Positions 28,201 through 40,662 of a stretch of 64,000 bases of DNA are shown in pieces (position 1 is the stretch's first letter; every line of letters begins with the position of its first letter). Location of the stretch: contig NC_062252.1 of NCBI RefSeq assembly GCF_905475465.1, forward strand, positions 4,340,001 through 4,404,000. Direction: 5' to 3'. The notes under the pieces were generated by a model. It saw nothing but the letters and a program-made list of their open reading frames with translations. It was not told the DNA's origin and did not search any database. This DNA comes from Pieris napi (lineage: Eukaryota > Arthropoda > Insecta > Lepidoptera > Pieridae). A program made the translations under genes and the position numbers.

Positions 28201-31200
28201 TAACATAACATTTTTCAAATTATCACAGAGCATGAAAACGACAGATTACAATTAATATAATGTTTACATTAGTGTTTTACAAAAAAAAAGTTTTTAAAAC
28301 AGATTTACTTTAATTAAGTTGACCAACAAGATGTTCTATATAGATAATCTATATCATAAAACTGTATAAATGTTTCCTTTGTTAGATTAAATAAAACTTA
28401 TTTAACAAAAACTCGCGTGAATCAATATTAGTTATATAGATAATAGTATTTTTATGATTTATTACATCCAGCATCGTTTTTGTCTAGAATTGCTGGAGTT
28501 ACGATATAAATCTATCCTTATGAGGAATGCCTTAGCGAGATAATTGTCGATAGCTGTTTCCTGTGCTACTATCGACACCTTTTTACAGATCCTAACAGGG
28601 GAACGTTGATTTCTTTCATGATTCTAATTGATATCCGTTGCGACCTACATGTGGGGTATCTGTTTCATCGTTATTCAACCGGTCATTAGAAGCTTCATAG
28701 AAATAGATTTAATCTTTAAATTTTTAGTGCAGCAGTACTGGCATTAGCGAGCGACTCTCATTACTCAGGTATAATAAGTAAAATAGGTTTTCCAGCTATT
28801 CGCATTTTTTATAGATTTTAATGAAACATGCAGAACGCCATAGTACTAAAGACAATTAAAATAAATAGTTGTATCCGATAGTACTTTGTCGCTAGCAAGT
28901 AGGTAGTGGTTCGTGATAATATTTAAAAAAAATATAAAGCGGTATGCGATTTTAAACTCTTAGAATTTCTTAAGTGCGCAATAGATTTTAGTGCCGTTTT
29001 TCTCCATACCTAGATCGAAAGATCTCCTGTCTCTGAAGAAATTGACGGCCTTTTTTTTTAAATACACCTAAGTAGGTATAATATAAAACCCATGAAATAA
29101 ACACGATAACTCAACATTGACCTCATTCATATATCTCACAAACACTACGATAAACGATTATCGTTTTGTAATAACTGTTGCATAGATTATATTGACTACA
29201 TCATTTGTCATATTCCAAGCGACATTTTGTGTAAATCAAGCGTCCCTATTCTGTCTATAGATCGTCGTAAAGCGCAAACAACTCTTGGTCATATATCATG
29301 CCTCGTTTGTCTCATATGTGGGTCCACGTCTAACGGTTGATCACAATGTATCGGCGTGCCACGTTCAAACGAGCCATTTCTATTCGTATTTATTTACGTC
29401 AATTATTTCTTACCCAGCTTATCATTGTAATTATATTTATGTTTTTAAATTGCTTCCCGCTTATTCGCTTGTCTACTTTGTATTGCTAAACCAATGCAAT
29501 ACCCTATGTGTATGCCGACAATACCAAAATGGGAAATTTGGTATACGCCTAATAGGTTGGTGAGTTTAGTTGATGACGCATTAGATGCGCAAAAGACGTT
29601 AAAAGGGTTCTTCTTACGAAAAGTATGAAATTAAAATTATGTCGTATCCAAATTAAAATCACGAAAAATATAATAATTTACTAAACAAGATGTTTACATT
29701 GCCAGAAATGCTGATATAAAAAAATGCAACTTCCAATGTATGTGGTTTAAGTCAATGTAAAATATTACCTTCACTCGTATCTTCAGCAGAAGGAAGACCA
29801 ACTGGCGTGGGCTTAGGGGAGGGTTGCTCCTGCTCTGCCCACGGAGTACTCCTCCAACTATCATGTCGTGCTGCTTTCCAGATCTCTAACTGAGCGTGTA
29901 ATGTGCTTCCCGCCTGTAAGAAAATTTCTATTGAGAATTTTTGATTTATTACAAAACTGTCTAACGACTTTCCATACCATTAATTTTATTTTGCATTTTA
30001 TGGGTAATATTTTCAAAAATTACACCCGTGGCAGAATACATATATAAATAATTAATTTAATAATATTAATACACAATATCTTGAAACTGCGATATCTTTA
30101 TACAAAAATAAATGATGTAAATAAATTATATATAATTATATTTAAAGGAATTTATAATTAAGTTTGTTATGGAAGAGCTGACACAGGTATTTTTTTACTT
30201 AGGGTTCCCAAATCTTACACAATGTAATGCATATGTACTTATAATGAATAAACACATTGTTTTTTATAAACGTACTCTCTATAGCTCGCAAGTATTCATG
30301 TATTTGGACTTTCAAGCTCTTTATTAGCTTCGGCGACATTTGGAAGCAGACCAGGTTTATGCGATTTGTATGCAAACATAGAAAAGCTGATATCACAGCG
30401 ACTTTCATCGGCCTTGGAGAAAGTCGATCCATTGGTGCGTATGATGACAACTATCTTCCCACTACAGGCATTATATTAGGATTACATGCCATCCAAGGAA
30501 AATACGAAACTCGTTTTATATGACTAAATCTTATTTACGCGTGTAGGATATTTATGACCTATTTTGAATAATTCAGTATCTACCTACTAACCTATGGTAC
30601 CCAGGTATAATAATATTGTTTTTACTTCACAATATCACAAGAAAGGAGAAAAAATAAATGTAGATAAATACAAATGTGCGGTATTACTGCTAAAAGTAGA
30701 TTCTTCCAGGCATACCGACCAGCCTTGCGATTCTGTAACTCACTTTTGGAGTCGAGACTTTGAGTTCGCAAGGCAGTACAGGAATACATCAGGAAATTCA
30801 TGAGTAATTGACATGTTTAGTTTCCGACAGACGCTTTTTACGTAACATAAAGTTCAAGATAGCCTGTGACTACCTCGGTCCAGTCCAGTGCAGGCAGGGA
30901 ACAAAATATAAATTCAAGTATAATTTGCTGTGAAGGAATCGAGCCCGATACTTCAGGTGCTTCTTTAAGAAACCCTCTGCGCAAACATTAATTTTCACTT
31001 GTTCACCAAATTTTATTTTATTGAAATTCATATCTACTTGGCAAATATATAAATTATGACGCAAATTAATGCTTATGATAATTAGTAATGCGCTAATCAC
31101 GAATTACGCAGTGTAGATAAATACTTTTTACTACATATTAATGTATAAATTATTCAAGATCGGCTCCACAGTAGCACCGATATCAAAAAAATAACAACTG

Positions 31201-34066
31201 ACTTTGAAAACAATGCATTTTTAATTTTGAAATATAATTCAGTTATTATTTCGGTAATAAATGTTTTTGGCAAAAAAACATGAGTGACAAAACTTGTCTT
31301 ATATTTATTGATTTAAGGTAGCGAATGTAACCTTTTCTCCGATTAAAAAGTTAACTTATTTAGTAGATAAAAAGTTTTAATTCACGATTATGAATACGGC
31401 TATTATTCTACAATTTCTGTGTTACAGGAACAATTATATGGAATAATACTGGAGTACTGGTCTACAACATTAACTTGTACTTTCTGGGATTTCCAAAGAG
31501 AGTTCTGATTTGAGTAATAATTGCATAATGGTAACCCGATTCAGTAAACGGATTTCCTTACTCGCAACTATAGTTGACGCAACGATTTAAGGTTAGGAAA
31601 CAGCTTACAAGTTTGAAATAAAATACATAATAACTAGGGTGGATAATTATAATGGCTAAGCAATTATGTAAAATAGGAATGAGATACAATAGATTGAGGT
31701 GACACTTTCGTTTTATTTTAAAAGACTGTTTATATAATACATAATACACTAGTATTATCCGTGCTGCTTCTTTGTCATTTAATGGAATAACACAAATATA
31801 AAGTACATATGTCACTACTTTTTAAGAACACTTAGCGCTTGGATTTCGAGTCATACGTATATTCTTTACCTTAAGAACTAGTACCAACGTTTCTCCGTAT
31901 ATATTTATAACTTATTAGACTCCAAGACAATAAATATTTTATTTAGTTATTTTTAGGTTTTATTACGTCTTAGCTATGATATAAATAAATATTTAATTCG
32001 ATTCAATTACAATATATCATTATTATATATAGGACGTTGAGGTATGATAATTTGACCTTAAACATAGCAGGGTCATAGATTAAATAACCTAAAAATATTA
32101 TCAACAACAATATTTGTGACTTAAATTATTGATGTCACGTGTTTAAATTTGAATTGTCAAATAATATAACACATTATTTTTCTTCAGAATTACGAGAAAA
32201 TTAATGATTAATAACATAAGAGACTGAATCATAATATAGAAAATCCATTACACAACTTAATATTTGCTAAAGGTGAAACAAAAGAATCAATCACACATTG
32301 TGAAATATACCATACCTGGGGAGCTCTTTGGTTGAAATCTTCCTCACTTAAGGCGACTAATGCTGGACCATCCATAGCAAAATATTCTGTAGGCACCATT
32401 GGTAGGTTGTAATGTTGGACCGTGAACATCACCCAAGATTTAACGTCACTCGCACTCCATTGCATTGGATCTGGTAACAAATTAACTTTATTAAGCTTTC
32501 TTTGAAGTAACTGTTATCGTAGTTGACATTTTGACTTCTCTATCTCGTATTATCATAAAACTCCAACGCCATCCATTACCAATATTTACATTTAATACAT
32601 AATTAGTTATATGACATCAAACTTACAATATTGATATCAAAGATCTTCATACCATTTATCTATAGACGACCGATAAATTGCGTAATCATCTATTCTCAGA
32701 AACGATTTACAGTTGTGATGTGTTTAAGCTATTACTTGGAAATATTTGATTTTTTATTATCATTTACCATAAACGTGACGTCATTTATATTAATTATGCT
32801 AATAACAATATACACTAGTTGTCCTACTAGCTATTATGTTAAAATGACACATTAATATGTGACCTCTATAATATAAAGTGACTCACCTGGTGATATGCCC
32901 AGAACTGTGCACGTGTTGTCAACATCTCGTTTTGATTGCTCAATGGCCATAGAAAGCATACGGTCTATATCAGGTGCCACCAAAACATCGTTGTCAGCAC
33001 CTCCACTGCTTTCTTCCATTTTTACTGTTCCTAGTTCTATGGGAATTGGTCTCAAATTGTGCCTCTTTTGGAATGTTGTATCTTCCAGCGCTGATCTTAA
33101 TAAAATGTGATCTCTTGGCTCTTCGACTTCTAATTTCGGCGTAATGTACTGATGTTGTATGCTGTCTTGCAGTATTTGATTCTCTTTCAATAGTTCCTCT
33201 ATGTCAATATATTCTTCGTGTTGCGGAACTGGTGAGGAGTATTGATTATAACTGCTGTAGGAGGAGCCTGAAGGTGACAAAGGATAGGGTGAGGCAAAAC
33301 CGGGCACTGTGAGCCTATTTGGTTCTTCTTTGATGAATATTGGAGAGTATTGGAATGAGTTATAAGGTGAAGAGGGTTGAAGAGCAACTGTGGGAATATT
33401 ACCTTCGTCTGATGATGGCGAGGGTGTAGAATAGGCTTCAAAGTCGTAAAGACGCTCTAATAATTGATTGTCTTCTGGATAGGGAGGAGGTGGCTTGTTA
33501 TGTGTAGGTGGGGAATGTAACATGGGCTCAGGTGGAGACTCTGCACCGAGTAGGCGCAACAGATGGTGTATGTCGGAGGGTGAGGCTGGTACGGCTCTTT
33601 CACTTTGAGACGCTGAAGGCGGGCTAAACCCGGACCTTGGTACTGTCTGTGGCATCTGTAAACAATGAACGTAATTTAAAACTCATGTGTGATAAAACAG
33701 GGCCTGGTCGTTATAGTGGTTTAAACCAAAATAGCTCATAGAGATGAGTTTTTAAAAAATAGAATTATTGTTTATACATATTTTAGAACAGTTATTGCGT
33801 ACTTAGAATAATGCTTGCGTCAAGATTCGCGAACCGGCATAAATCCAGATGTCTTAAAATCTCATACCCATACTTTGTTTATTTATTTTACGTCAACGAT
33901 TCCTATATTTAACGAATCCGCCTACTGTAAACTGCTATTTCAGTTTCCACCTGCATTATTAGTTTTGGTCTTAATTACCGATGTTTAATTTAATTCAACT
34001 AAAATTGAACTGTTGAAAATATGTAGGAAAATAAAAATAACTTACTCTCAACAAAGAAAGGCCCAT
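25054..34066 (-). CDS. Ets98B: ETS transcription factor of the SPDEF/Ets98B subfamily
   Basis: Exons in transcript order are 34066-34046, 33655-32887, 32470-32316, 29913-29769, 27458-27309 and 25244-25054. All junction phases agree and sum to 1431 bases (476 aa). Residues 8-263 are Pro/Ser-rich with acidic patches, like an activation region. The Pointed/SAM domain covers about 264-330 (MQWSASDVKSWV, FAMDGPALVALSEEDF, TLHAQLEIWKAA). The ETS domain covers about 388-472 (IHLWQFLKELL, ARLWGKRKNRPAMNYDKL, SRSIRQYYKKGI, RLVYQFCHPY). KIEDSxxVARLWGxRKNRPAMNYDKLSRSIRQYYKKGI is the SPDEF type, which separates it from other ETS classes. It binds GGA(A/T)-core DNA in the nucleus. A distal alternative first exon probably exists at 50766-50804. 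Confidence 0.93.
25245..27308 (-). other. Ets98B intron with Helitron-like copy
   Basis: AT-rich. The only element recognised is the Helitron-like copy at 25961-26282. Confidence 0.5.
25961..26282 (+). mobile_element. Non-autonomous Helitron-like element (Lep1-type)
   Basis: Starts TCCTAATAATATTATAAACG and ends GCGGGCACCAGCTAG. The 5' TC and 3' CTAG termini sit between a host A (25960) and T (26283), as for Helitrons. The ends resemble the common lepidopteran element that begins near TATTATAAACGCGAAAG and ends GGGCAACAGCTAG (recalled). It is 322 bp with no Rep/helicase. Confidence 0.7.
27309..27458 (-). CDS. Ets98B: Ets98B exon 5 (ETS domain, first half)
   Basis: The acceptor is TTTTAG and the donor GTAAGT. 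It encodes EDSESAGTSISQGGG, then THIHLWQFLKELLASP and IRWLDR, and splits the Ser codon before NGVFKIED. Confidence 0.92.
27459..29768 (-). other. Ets98B intron
   Basis: AT-rich; no element or exon recognised. Confidence 0.4.
29769..29913 (-). CDS. Ets98B: Ets98B exon 4 (end of Pointed domain and linker)
   Basis: The acceptor is TTACAG and the donor GTAATA. AGSTLHAQLEIWKAAR completes the SAM/Pointed fold. A Pro-rich acidic linker (PSPKPTPVGLPSAEDTSE) follows. Confidence 0.92.
29914..32315 (-). other. Ets98B intron
   Basis: AT-rich. It holds a second copy of a dispersed repeat at 30723-30774. Open frames near 30199-30523 have no recognisable product and no supporting splice context. Confidence 0.4.
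30723..30774. repeat. Dispersed repeat, copy 2, with hairpin ends
   Basis: 30727-30747 is identical to 6076-6096. GCCTTGCGA at the left is mirrored by TCGCAAGGC at the right, so this copy can fold back on itself. Confidence 0.5.
32316..32470 (-). CDS. Ets98B: Ets98B exon 3 (Pointed/SAM domain)
   Basis: The acceptor is TACCAG and the donor GTATGG. DPMQWSASDVKSWVMFTVQHYNLP-type sequence, then AMDGPALVALSEEDFNQRAPQ, is the core of the Pointed domain, which serves protein interaction. Confidence 0.92.
32887..33655 (-). CDS. Ets98B: Ets98B exon 2 (N-terminal low-complexity region)
   Basis: The acceptor TTTACAG lies directly before ATG 33655, so this ATG could start translation but the frame is also open to upstream exons in phase 0. 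It encodes Pro/Ser-rich sequence (HSPPTHNKPPPPYPED, SPYPLSPSGSSYSSYNQYSS) with IKEEP and KLEVEEP motifs resembling SUMOylation sites. The donor is GTGAGT. Confidence 0.88.
34046..34066 (-). CDS. Ets98B: Ets98B proximal first coding exon (MGLSLLR)
   Basis: ATG GGC CTT TCT TTG TTG AGA is followed by a perfect GTAAGT donor and joins exon 2 in phase 0. It is supported by the donor and frame only. An Inr-like TCAGTC centred at 34091 would give a 25-base leader; alternatively an acceptor (TTTTTATAG, ending at 34076) could join it to an upstream 5' UTR exon. Confidence 0.55.
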
Positions 34067-34087
34067 CTCGATTAACTATAAAAATGA

Positions 34088-34093
34088 GACTGA
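34088..34093 (-). promoter_or_regulatory. Inr-like TCAGTC, possible Ets98B proximal start
   Basis: Matches the arthropod initiator TCAGTY 25 bases before the MGLSLLR ATG. No TATA or clear DPE was seen. Confidence 0.25.
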
Positions 34094-35958
34094 TTGACGC
34101 ATTTTCCTAAGCATCATACAAGGATGAGGACCGGTCAGGTCAGTTTATCAACTCTTGTGATAGTATAAGTAGGAAAATTCTTTGCATTGTACAATTATCT
34201 AGGTAATTGTAATTTGATTTGTTTAGATGTTTTATTTTCAATCTGAATTTAAATAAACTTAGGAACGTGAAAATGCTTCGAAAAATAAACATATTGACTT
34301 CCATGTATCAACCTAAATATGAATAATTAAGAGAATATTTTTGTGGCGTAACCTGTTGCGTCAATACTAGGTATGCGGAAGTATATAGACTTACACACCT
34401 CGTAGGAAACAACCAACATTTTATTAAATTTATTAAATCGAATCTAAGGTATCAAGTTAACCAGGTGCAAAGTTTAATTTTACAAAGAAATATAAAATCG
34501 TCGATCGATCTATCTATAGCTATAAGACCCATCACATTTCCTTTCCCATTGCATACACAAAGACTTAGTTATAGGAAATTGAATCATTACCAGTATTACT
34601 TATTTTTATATTCGTAAAATGTATCTACTTTATTTTTTACAACAGCAAGTGTTAAGACGGTAAAGAAAAAAAGATTACTATAAATCCAATCGGCTATTGG
34701 CTAACTCAGTAATTTCTGATAGCAATACAGATGTTATTTTTAGTTATTAAGTTAAGAAATACATCTTAAATTAACAATTTAAATGTCAAATTTGAGTTCG
34801 CCTATTAGTTTGCGCCATAAACGGAAGTATTCGTGACCTGACAATGTCTGTTACAATTTAAACTAGACCTTGGGTTTTTCACGAACTAGCTCCTTTGTGC
34901 CCATAGACCGTCAAACTTAAGATATCACTTGTCAATGTACCATATTGATGTGGATATTGTTTGTAAACCATTATTGACCATAGATTGACAAATATTGCAA
35001 TAATAATACTTAATTTTTTTTCCACTAACATCTTATGTCTATAGTTTGAATGGTGTTTAATATAATATTTAATTTCTCAGTTTGTTCGGGAATATAAAAC
35101 TCTATAGAACTCTTTTCCACTTGATTCGAAATTCGAATTATTTGACATGTCAATCATAAATAACGGCCCACAGACGGTTAAGCTTTATAAAACAAAAAAG
35201 GGTAGTTATAAATTCAAATTGAACCTTACACTAAATCGTTTCCTTCTGGTTAATAATACAGTTTAAATTGGCATACGTATAACACGAAATTAAAATGCTC
35301 GAGAACAATAGTTTAGCATAATTTAACTATAACAATACAAAGCTCGTTATTAGATGTCTCAGTGCGATTAAAGTTAAATTGCCCATTAGTCTTTTGTACA
35401 ACAAAGTTTTGCTTCGAATAAACAAAATTGTACAAGCAATTTTAACCTATTTGCTATGATAATAAAGCTCAAATATGCGTAGCTCTTAGCTTTTTGCAAT
35501 GTATTTTGCTATGCTTTAATCCTTTTACGGTTATTAAACCAGGTTCAGCATGCATTAAAAACATGTTTGGACAACTTTTTTTAAAATGTGGAAATTCCGA
35601 ATCACTACGACAGATTAAAACATCAAGCATAATAATTTAACATTTTATAAATATGATTTAACGCTTGATTACGTCATCACTTTAATCTGTATGGAATATA
35701 TTAAAACACAAAAAAGACGACAGTTATCCTATAATGAGTAAAAACTTTCGTGTATTGTATTTGACATCAAAATTAAAATAAAACTCAGCATAATAAAATC
35801 CTACCCTCCAATACTGATTAGATATAAAGAAGGAAGAGGGTAAAGAAATAAGGTAAAATAACCCTTATGTTCTCAGTAAGACGGTTCTAAGACCTATCAC
35901 TAAAACTCACTTGATATTCGCATTCCATTGTTCACTTGAATTAAATGCAAACACTCAC
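34094..35958 (-). other. Ets98B 5' region, non-coding
   Basis: AT-rich, nothing recognised. Confidence 0.4.
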
Positions 35959-36078
35959 TCGAAACTGTCAGCTGGTTGTCGCTAGTCCATGTTTGAGGTT
36001 AACCGGCGTTTAGAGGTTACACAATGTTACGTATCGCCCATTACCGCGTGTGTACCGCGAGTAGATCACACAGCCACT
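35959..36078 (-). promoter_or_regulatory. Possible Ets98B promoter and 5' UTR exon
   Basis: A locally GC-rich stretch contains an Inr-like TCAGTGG with start at 36078. A perfect GTGAGT donor follows at 35958-35953. Together they could form a non-coding first exon spliced to 34075. This rests on composition and motifs only. Confidence 0.3.
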
Positions 36079-36468
36079 GAGCGCTGCGTCCGCGCACGAA
36101 GGCTTTGATTCAATGAACGCCTGCGTCACGCCGGGAAATACGCTTCTATCGATCTCAATAGAGCCTGCATCTTAACAATACGTTACTATCCATACGTCAA
36201 CAAGTAATTAACTTCAATGACAGTTGTCTATTTTCGGTGGCCTAACACAATCTTTTCAATTGTTTCGTCAAGCACTCGGTACGATGTAATAACTTATAGG
36301 CAGCACGAAAACATTTCCGTACAAAGAACTTAATTATATTAATAAATATCAAAGTATCTCTGATAATAATTTTTCAGCTTTGCACACTTCACACAGGAAT
36401 CTTCAGTCTCCGAAATTTGACAGAAGTTGTCGGTTTTCTCACGTTATTTACAATCTTACGCAAGACAT

Positions 36469-36572
36469 TAATGTGCACACAGAAATATGCATTAATGTAC
36501 AGCTGTGATTTAGATGCAAGACCTCAGGATTGAGTATCGCCTACCTAAACCACTAAGCCAACACTGCTTTGT
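36469..36572 (-). repeat. SINE fragment, tRNA-like head
   Basis: Aligns by eye to the head of the 18887-19187 copy (GTGCACA, ACCTCAGG and CTAAGCCAACACTG), with many changes. Confidence 0.5.
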
Positions 36573-37047
36573 GCAGCTGCGGTGATTTCACGAATACTAT
36601 TGGAAATCAAGCTTCTGTATATGCTGGGCGCTGTTCAATCTTTCGAGTGTACGTTGAGTATCTGTCAAATTGAGGTAAACGAAGGTTGAGTTTAATCAGG
36701 TAATACGTAATTACCACAACCCAGGTCAAACTTTCAATGTGTTACAGCTCTTTACTTTCACAAGTGTTATATCAAACGCTCGCATTCTTAAGGTTAAATA
36801 AATTGAAGATTGAACTACGTAAAGAATAAGCTACGAATTGCTACGGTTCGTAGGCGAGCGAACATGTTGGACTTTCAGTTCAGTTTCCATGTAAATATTT
36901 AAATTATTAATAAAATTAATTAATGCTTTCGACTATGTGATCTTATTTAAAATAATTTCAAGGTTCGAAATTTAAATCTAAGTCTATTACAATATGATTT
37001 ATTAAGTGTCTTAAAATTTCAGTATTTCCTTAAATTACTAGAAAAAC

Positions 37048-37226
37048 TAGCGACCCTAAAACCTTTTAGGTCTGGGACTCAGATTTCTGTTTCGTGATTA
37101 TTTAATTGTCTTAATAGACACGCATGTCATCTGTCGTCTGTGACATAAGGCATGGCGGTTTGCGATGTTTTCCTTCACCGTACAAGCGAGTGTTAAAGGC
37201 ACTAACAAAGAGTCCATTGCCGGATA
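37048..37226 (-). repeat. SINE copy, truncated at the tRNA head
   Basis: Shares TTTTAGGTCTGGG, CTCAGATTTCTGT and the AGTCCATTG region with the 18887-19187 copy, in the same orientation. It stops before the B-box. Confidence 0.65.
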
Positions 37227-39312
37227 TCTAACCATATGTTACTAATACCTAGTAATATAATAAATTAACATTTAGTATACATATTAATAAGGTAAGTTCC
37301 ATTAAATCCTATTAAGAAAAACCATAGCATATCCTTTGGCTATGATAATTTTCCAAGTAGCGCACTTGTATAACAATTGTGCACGTTAGTCATAGCGTAC
37401 TTAACGTCTCACATAATGTTATAGGTCCCATATAGCATAATTACATATAAATTAACACCTACTATTATGTATACTAATTTAAATATCACGTGAATTGTAT
37501 CATAGGGAAGAACGCGTTATTTATGAATCCTTTTTGAGATATGATAGTTTAATTATATTATTTTTATGGAGATAATTTAAGAGGAGCTCGTGATGCTCAA
37601 AATTTAGTCTTGAGTTGAATTTATTTATTAGCATAAGTAAGTAGCAAAAATTCAATATTACCGTCACGACTATATTTTATTACTATGTTTAATATTATTT
37701 CATTTTAATGTTTACTTTGAGAGTTATATAGCCTTAAGCCAACTTTATTCATAAAATTACCAATAATTAATAAAGTTACTTTAATATTACCTTGCTATAG
37801 ACAGCTTTAATCAAAGATTGTTGTGCTACTGTATTACTTCTGATTTAGGCATTTAACAGAGGAAACTAGTTTTTTCTACTACAATCGCGGTCACACTTAT
37901 AAACCTTTTGGATTGGACAATGACGTCATTACTTCATTCATTGTCTAATTTTATCTAAGACGAAGCACGTGGGAAAAACTTTTGTCCGTGATATAATTGT
38001 TTACACAATAAACGTATCTACAGTTTTGTTATTTAGCAATAACTCAGCTTATTTCGATGGGATAAAGTTGAATATTTATTACCCTCTTAACAAATGTTGA
38101 TTTATTCATGTTTTCTTAGAATTCTTCATTTGCGTAGGCTAGCGTGTTAGCGTCTATTTGCAAAGTACAGATATGAGAAAAAATTCACCTTTAAGGACTT
38201 GTTATTATGGAAAATTATATCAGTCAATTAGATTAAGTCTGTAGATATCGCAACTTTGATTCGAACATGTACAAGATTTGTTTTGTCACCTTATTACTTT
38301 TAAAACCTTAGCACTATTTTCGAGATCTCATAAAGATATTATATCTCTAAATTAAACATTTCGAAGGAATAATGTCGCCGTTTGAGTCTCATAGCAGGTT
38401 TAAAAAGAAGACTAAATAAAAAGAAACAAAAAATACAAAGGGCAATTTTGCTTTTGCTATTTTATCCTTCTTTTGGTTTTTTAATACTACGTAGAGACAA
38501 TCATATAGCAAGTATATATTGTAAGTTACCATAATCTAAAGACGTAATTAACAAGGTAAGGTCATGGCATACCGCAAGGATCATCATTGGTGACGACTAT
38601 ATTTGACGTATTGATTGAGCCTTAGCGTGTGCTAAATTATTAAAATCGTAGAGAAACAAAAAGTCATAGTTACTCCAATAAAAATTATAATAGAACTGAA
38701 AAAAATATTGTACACGTTAATGAAGTTTTGAAGCATGTGAATTACATTTGAATATATTTTTGCAACATTGGCTAGTTTATTAATAGAGTAAAGTCTTGAA
38801 TCAAAAACTTTTTGATTACTTTGTCAGCCAGTGTATTAAGAAAATCACGATTAAATTTAAATTTTAATAGCATCAAACGTTCAAGTTCAAGTCAAAATCC
38901 AGTAAGATTTGCCATTTATTACACTACATTACAATATAGATGATTCATAGAATCAATGCAATTCAAAATTGCACATGGTGAATGTGCAATTTTGCACGCA
39001 TGCTTTACAGTCCAGAAAGGGTTATCTAACCCTAGGCACGTGCTTCGATTGAAAACTACTATAAACACAGGTTATGCAATCGGAATTGCCAATACAGCTT
39101 TACCGCCCACTCAAAAAGAACTTGGTTTGTCCAAAGTGTCGTCTATTTTTAGCGCGAATTACGCGTACTTCGTGACATCATCTACTTAAAAGTTACTGCT
39201 GGAACCTTATCGGAATTATTCCCTATTTATATAAAATTTGGATGGGCCCGATTACCACGAAATTGACACGTGCGTGTTCTATTTGTTATCTATGCCTCCA
39301 CAGATAACAATA
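37227..39312. other. Non-coding, nothing recognised
   Basis: AT-rich. A short open frame at 38956-39189 has no recognisable product. A single CRE palindrome occurs near 37920. Confidence 0.35.
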
Positions 39313-39505
39313 CAGTCAAAATCTGTTATAACGACATCGAAGGGATTACTCATATTTGGTCGTAAAAGCGATAGTCGTAACAGCCGATGACGTTGTTATT
39401 AAGTACCTAATACAATAGAATTCAGCCGGGAACTTTGATTTTAGTCAATAAAACTGGTATGTTGTTCTAAAATCTAAACGATGTCGTCGTAAACGGTTTT
39501 GACTG
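39313..39505. mobile_element. pogo/Tc1-type MITE flanked by TA
   Basis: The left end CAGTCAAAATCTGTTATAA is matched in reverse complement by the right end CAGTCAAAACCGTTTACG. Arms are about 27 bases, ending in CGACATCG, with TA on both sides (39311-39312, 39506-39507). At 193 bp it is non-autonomous. Confidence 0.75.
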
Positions 39506-40662
39506 TAGTTCCTTTGTGACATAATCTTATCATTGAATAATTTATGCTTATGATAATTCTGTACTTAGTAAAACTTTAATGATATCATTGTTAACAAAAT
39601 TTGTATAAAATTGTATGTTTCCATATTTATTCAATTAATAAAATGGTTACTATGGCAACGTAGTAATTGTGATTTTAATTAAAAAATAGGGTAATTGAAC
39701 CTTATATCTATATTATTTAAAGTTATCGTTATGCTGACACTTATCTAACTCACAAAATAATTTAATGGTTTTCTAATTATTACTAAGTATTAAACAAAAA
39801 TCGACTGACAATTTCTTGTATTACTATAATTAGGTAATTGAAATAGGAATATCTACCTTATGTATGGATTTTAAATAATTAATTAATACAATAATATAAT
39901 ATTTTTGTAGTCATTAATTTTCATTAAGTGATGTCTTTTAAAATACTACGACTACATTTAGTCACGCTCCCGAAAATAAAATATATAAATTTAAGAAATT
40001 TTATATATTTCAAAGATTTATAATACCTGAATACGATAATATCCAAATTCTCTGCAATCAACCTCCAAAAAAGTCACCATTGCACATATAAAAAAATTGA
40101 GAAGTCGTTTATAAAGACGTGTCACTGCTCACGAATCAATCCCAGTGTATTTAAATTTAAAATCATAATTTTGATTATGAAATTATCAGCCGCATTATCG
40201 TAAAGGACAAAGGTCGTTGCGATAACTAAATTGTTACTATTCGGTGCGCATTCCGACGAGGAAAATATATACAATTAAACTGAAATGTTTATATTTTCAT
40301 AACTTTGATAAAACACCACATGAATAGTTAATTGGCAAAGATAAAAAAATTACGTTAAAATACCAGCATCTTTCTTCATTGTTAATCTTTTAATTGCCAA
40401 AATCTTGGTATGCATATGTTAATAAAGAGCTAGGCTGCTACATTTGCCAATATTTGGCTTTCCAATACTTTATATTAATATTACAGTAACATGCTACAAC
40501 TTAACGATTTAGGTAAACATATTAGAATTATACCTTTAAAAATATTATGTCTACTAAATAATAAACCCACTTTAAATCCAAACTGTTAAAAAAAATACAT
40601 ATCAAATGGATGTTACTTTTGTTATCTACGTTAGTTGTACGTGTAGTCTACGTTAGTTATTC
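39506..40662. other. Non-coding, nothing recognised
   Basis: AT-rich with no supported feature. Confidence 0.35.

Noticed and set aside
30199..30523. Open frames on both strands in an Ets98B intron
   Set aside because: No domain recognised and no good splice context; kept as intron.
33199..33441. Second minus-strand frame within Ets98B exon 2
   Set aside because: Overlaps the Pro/Ser-rich coding frame and is not connected to splice sites.
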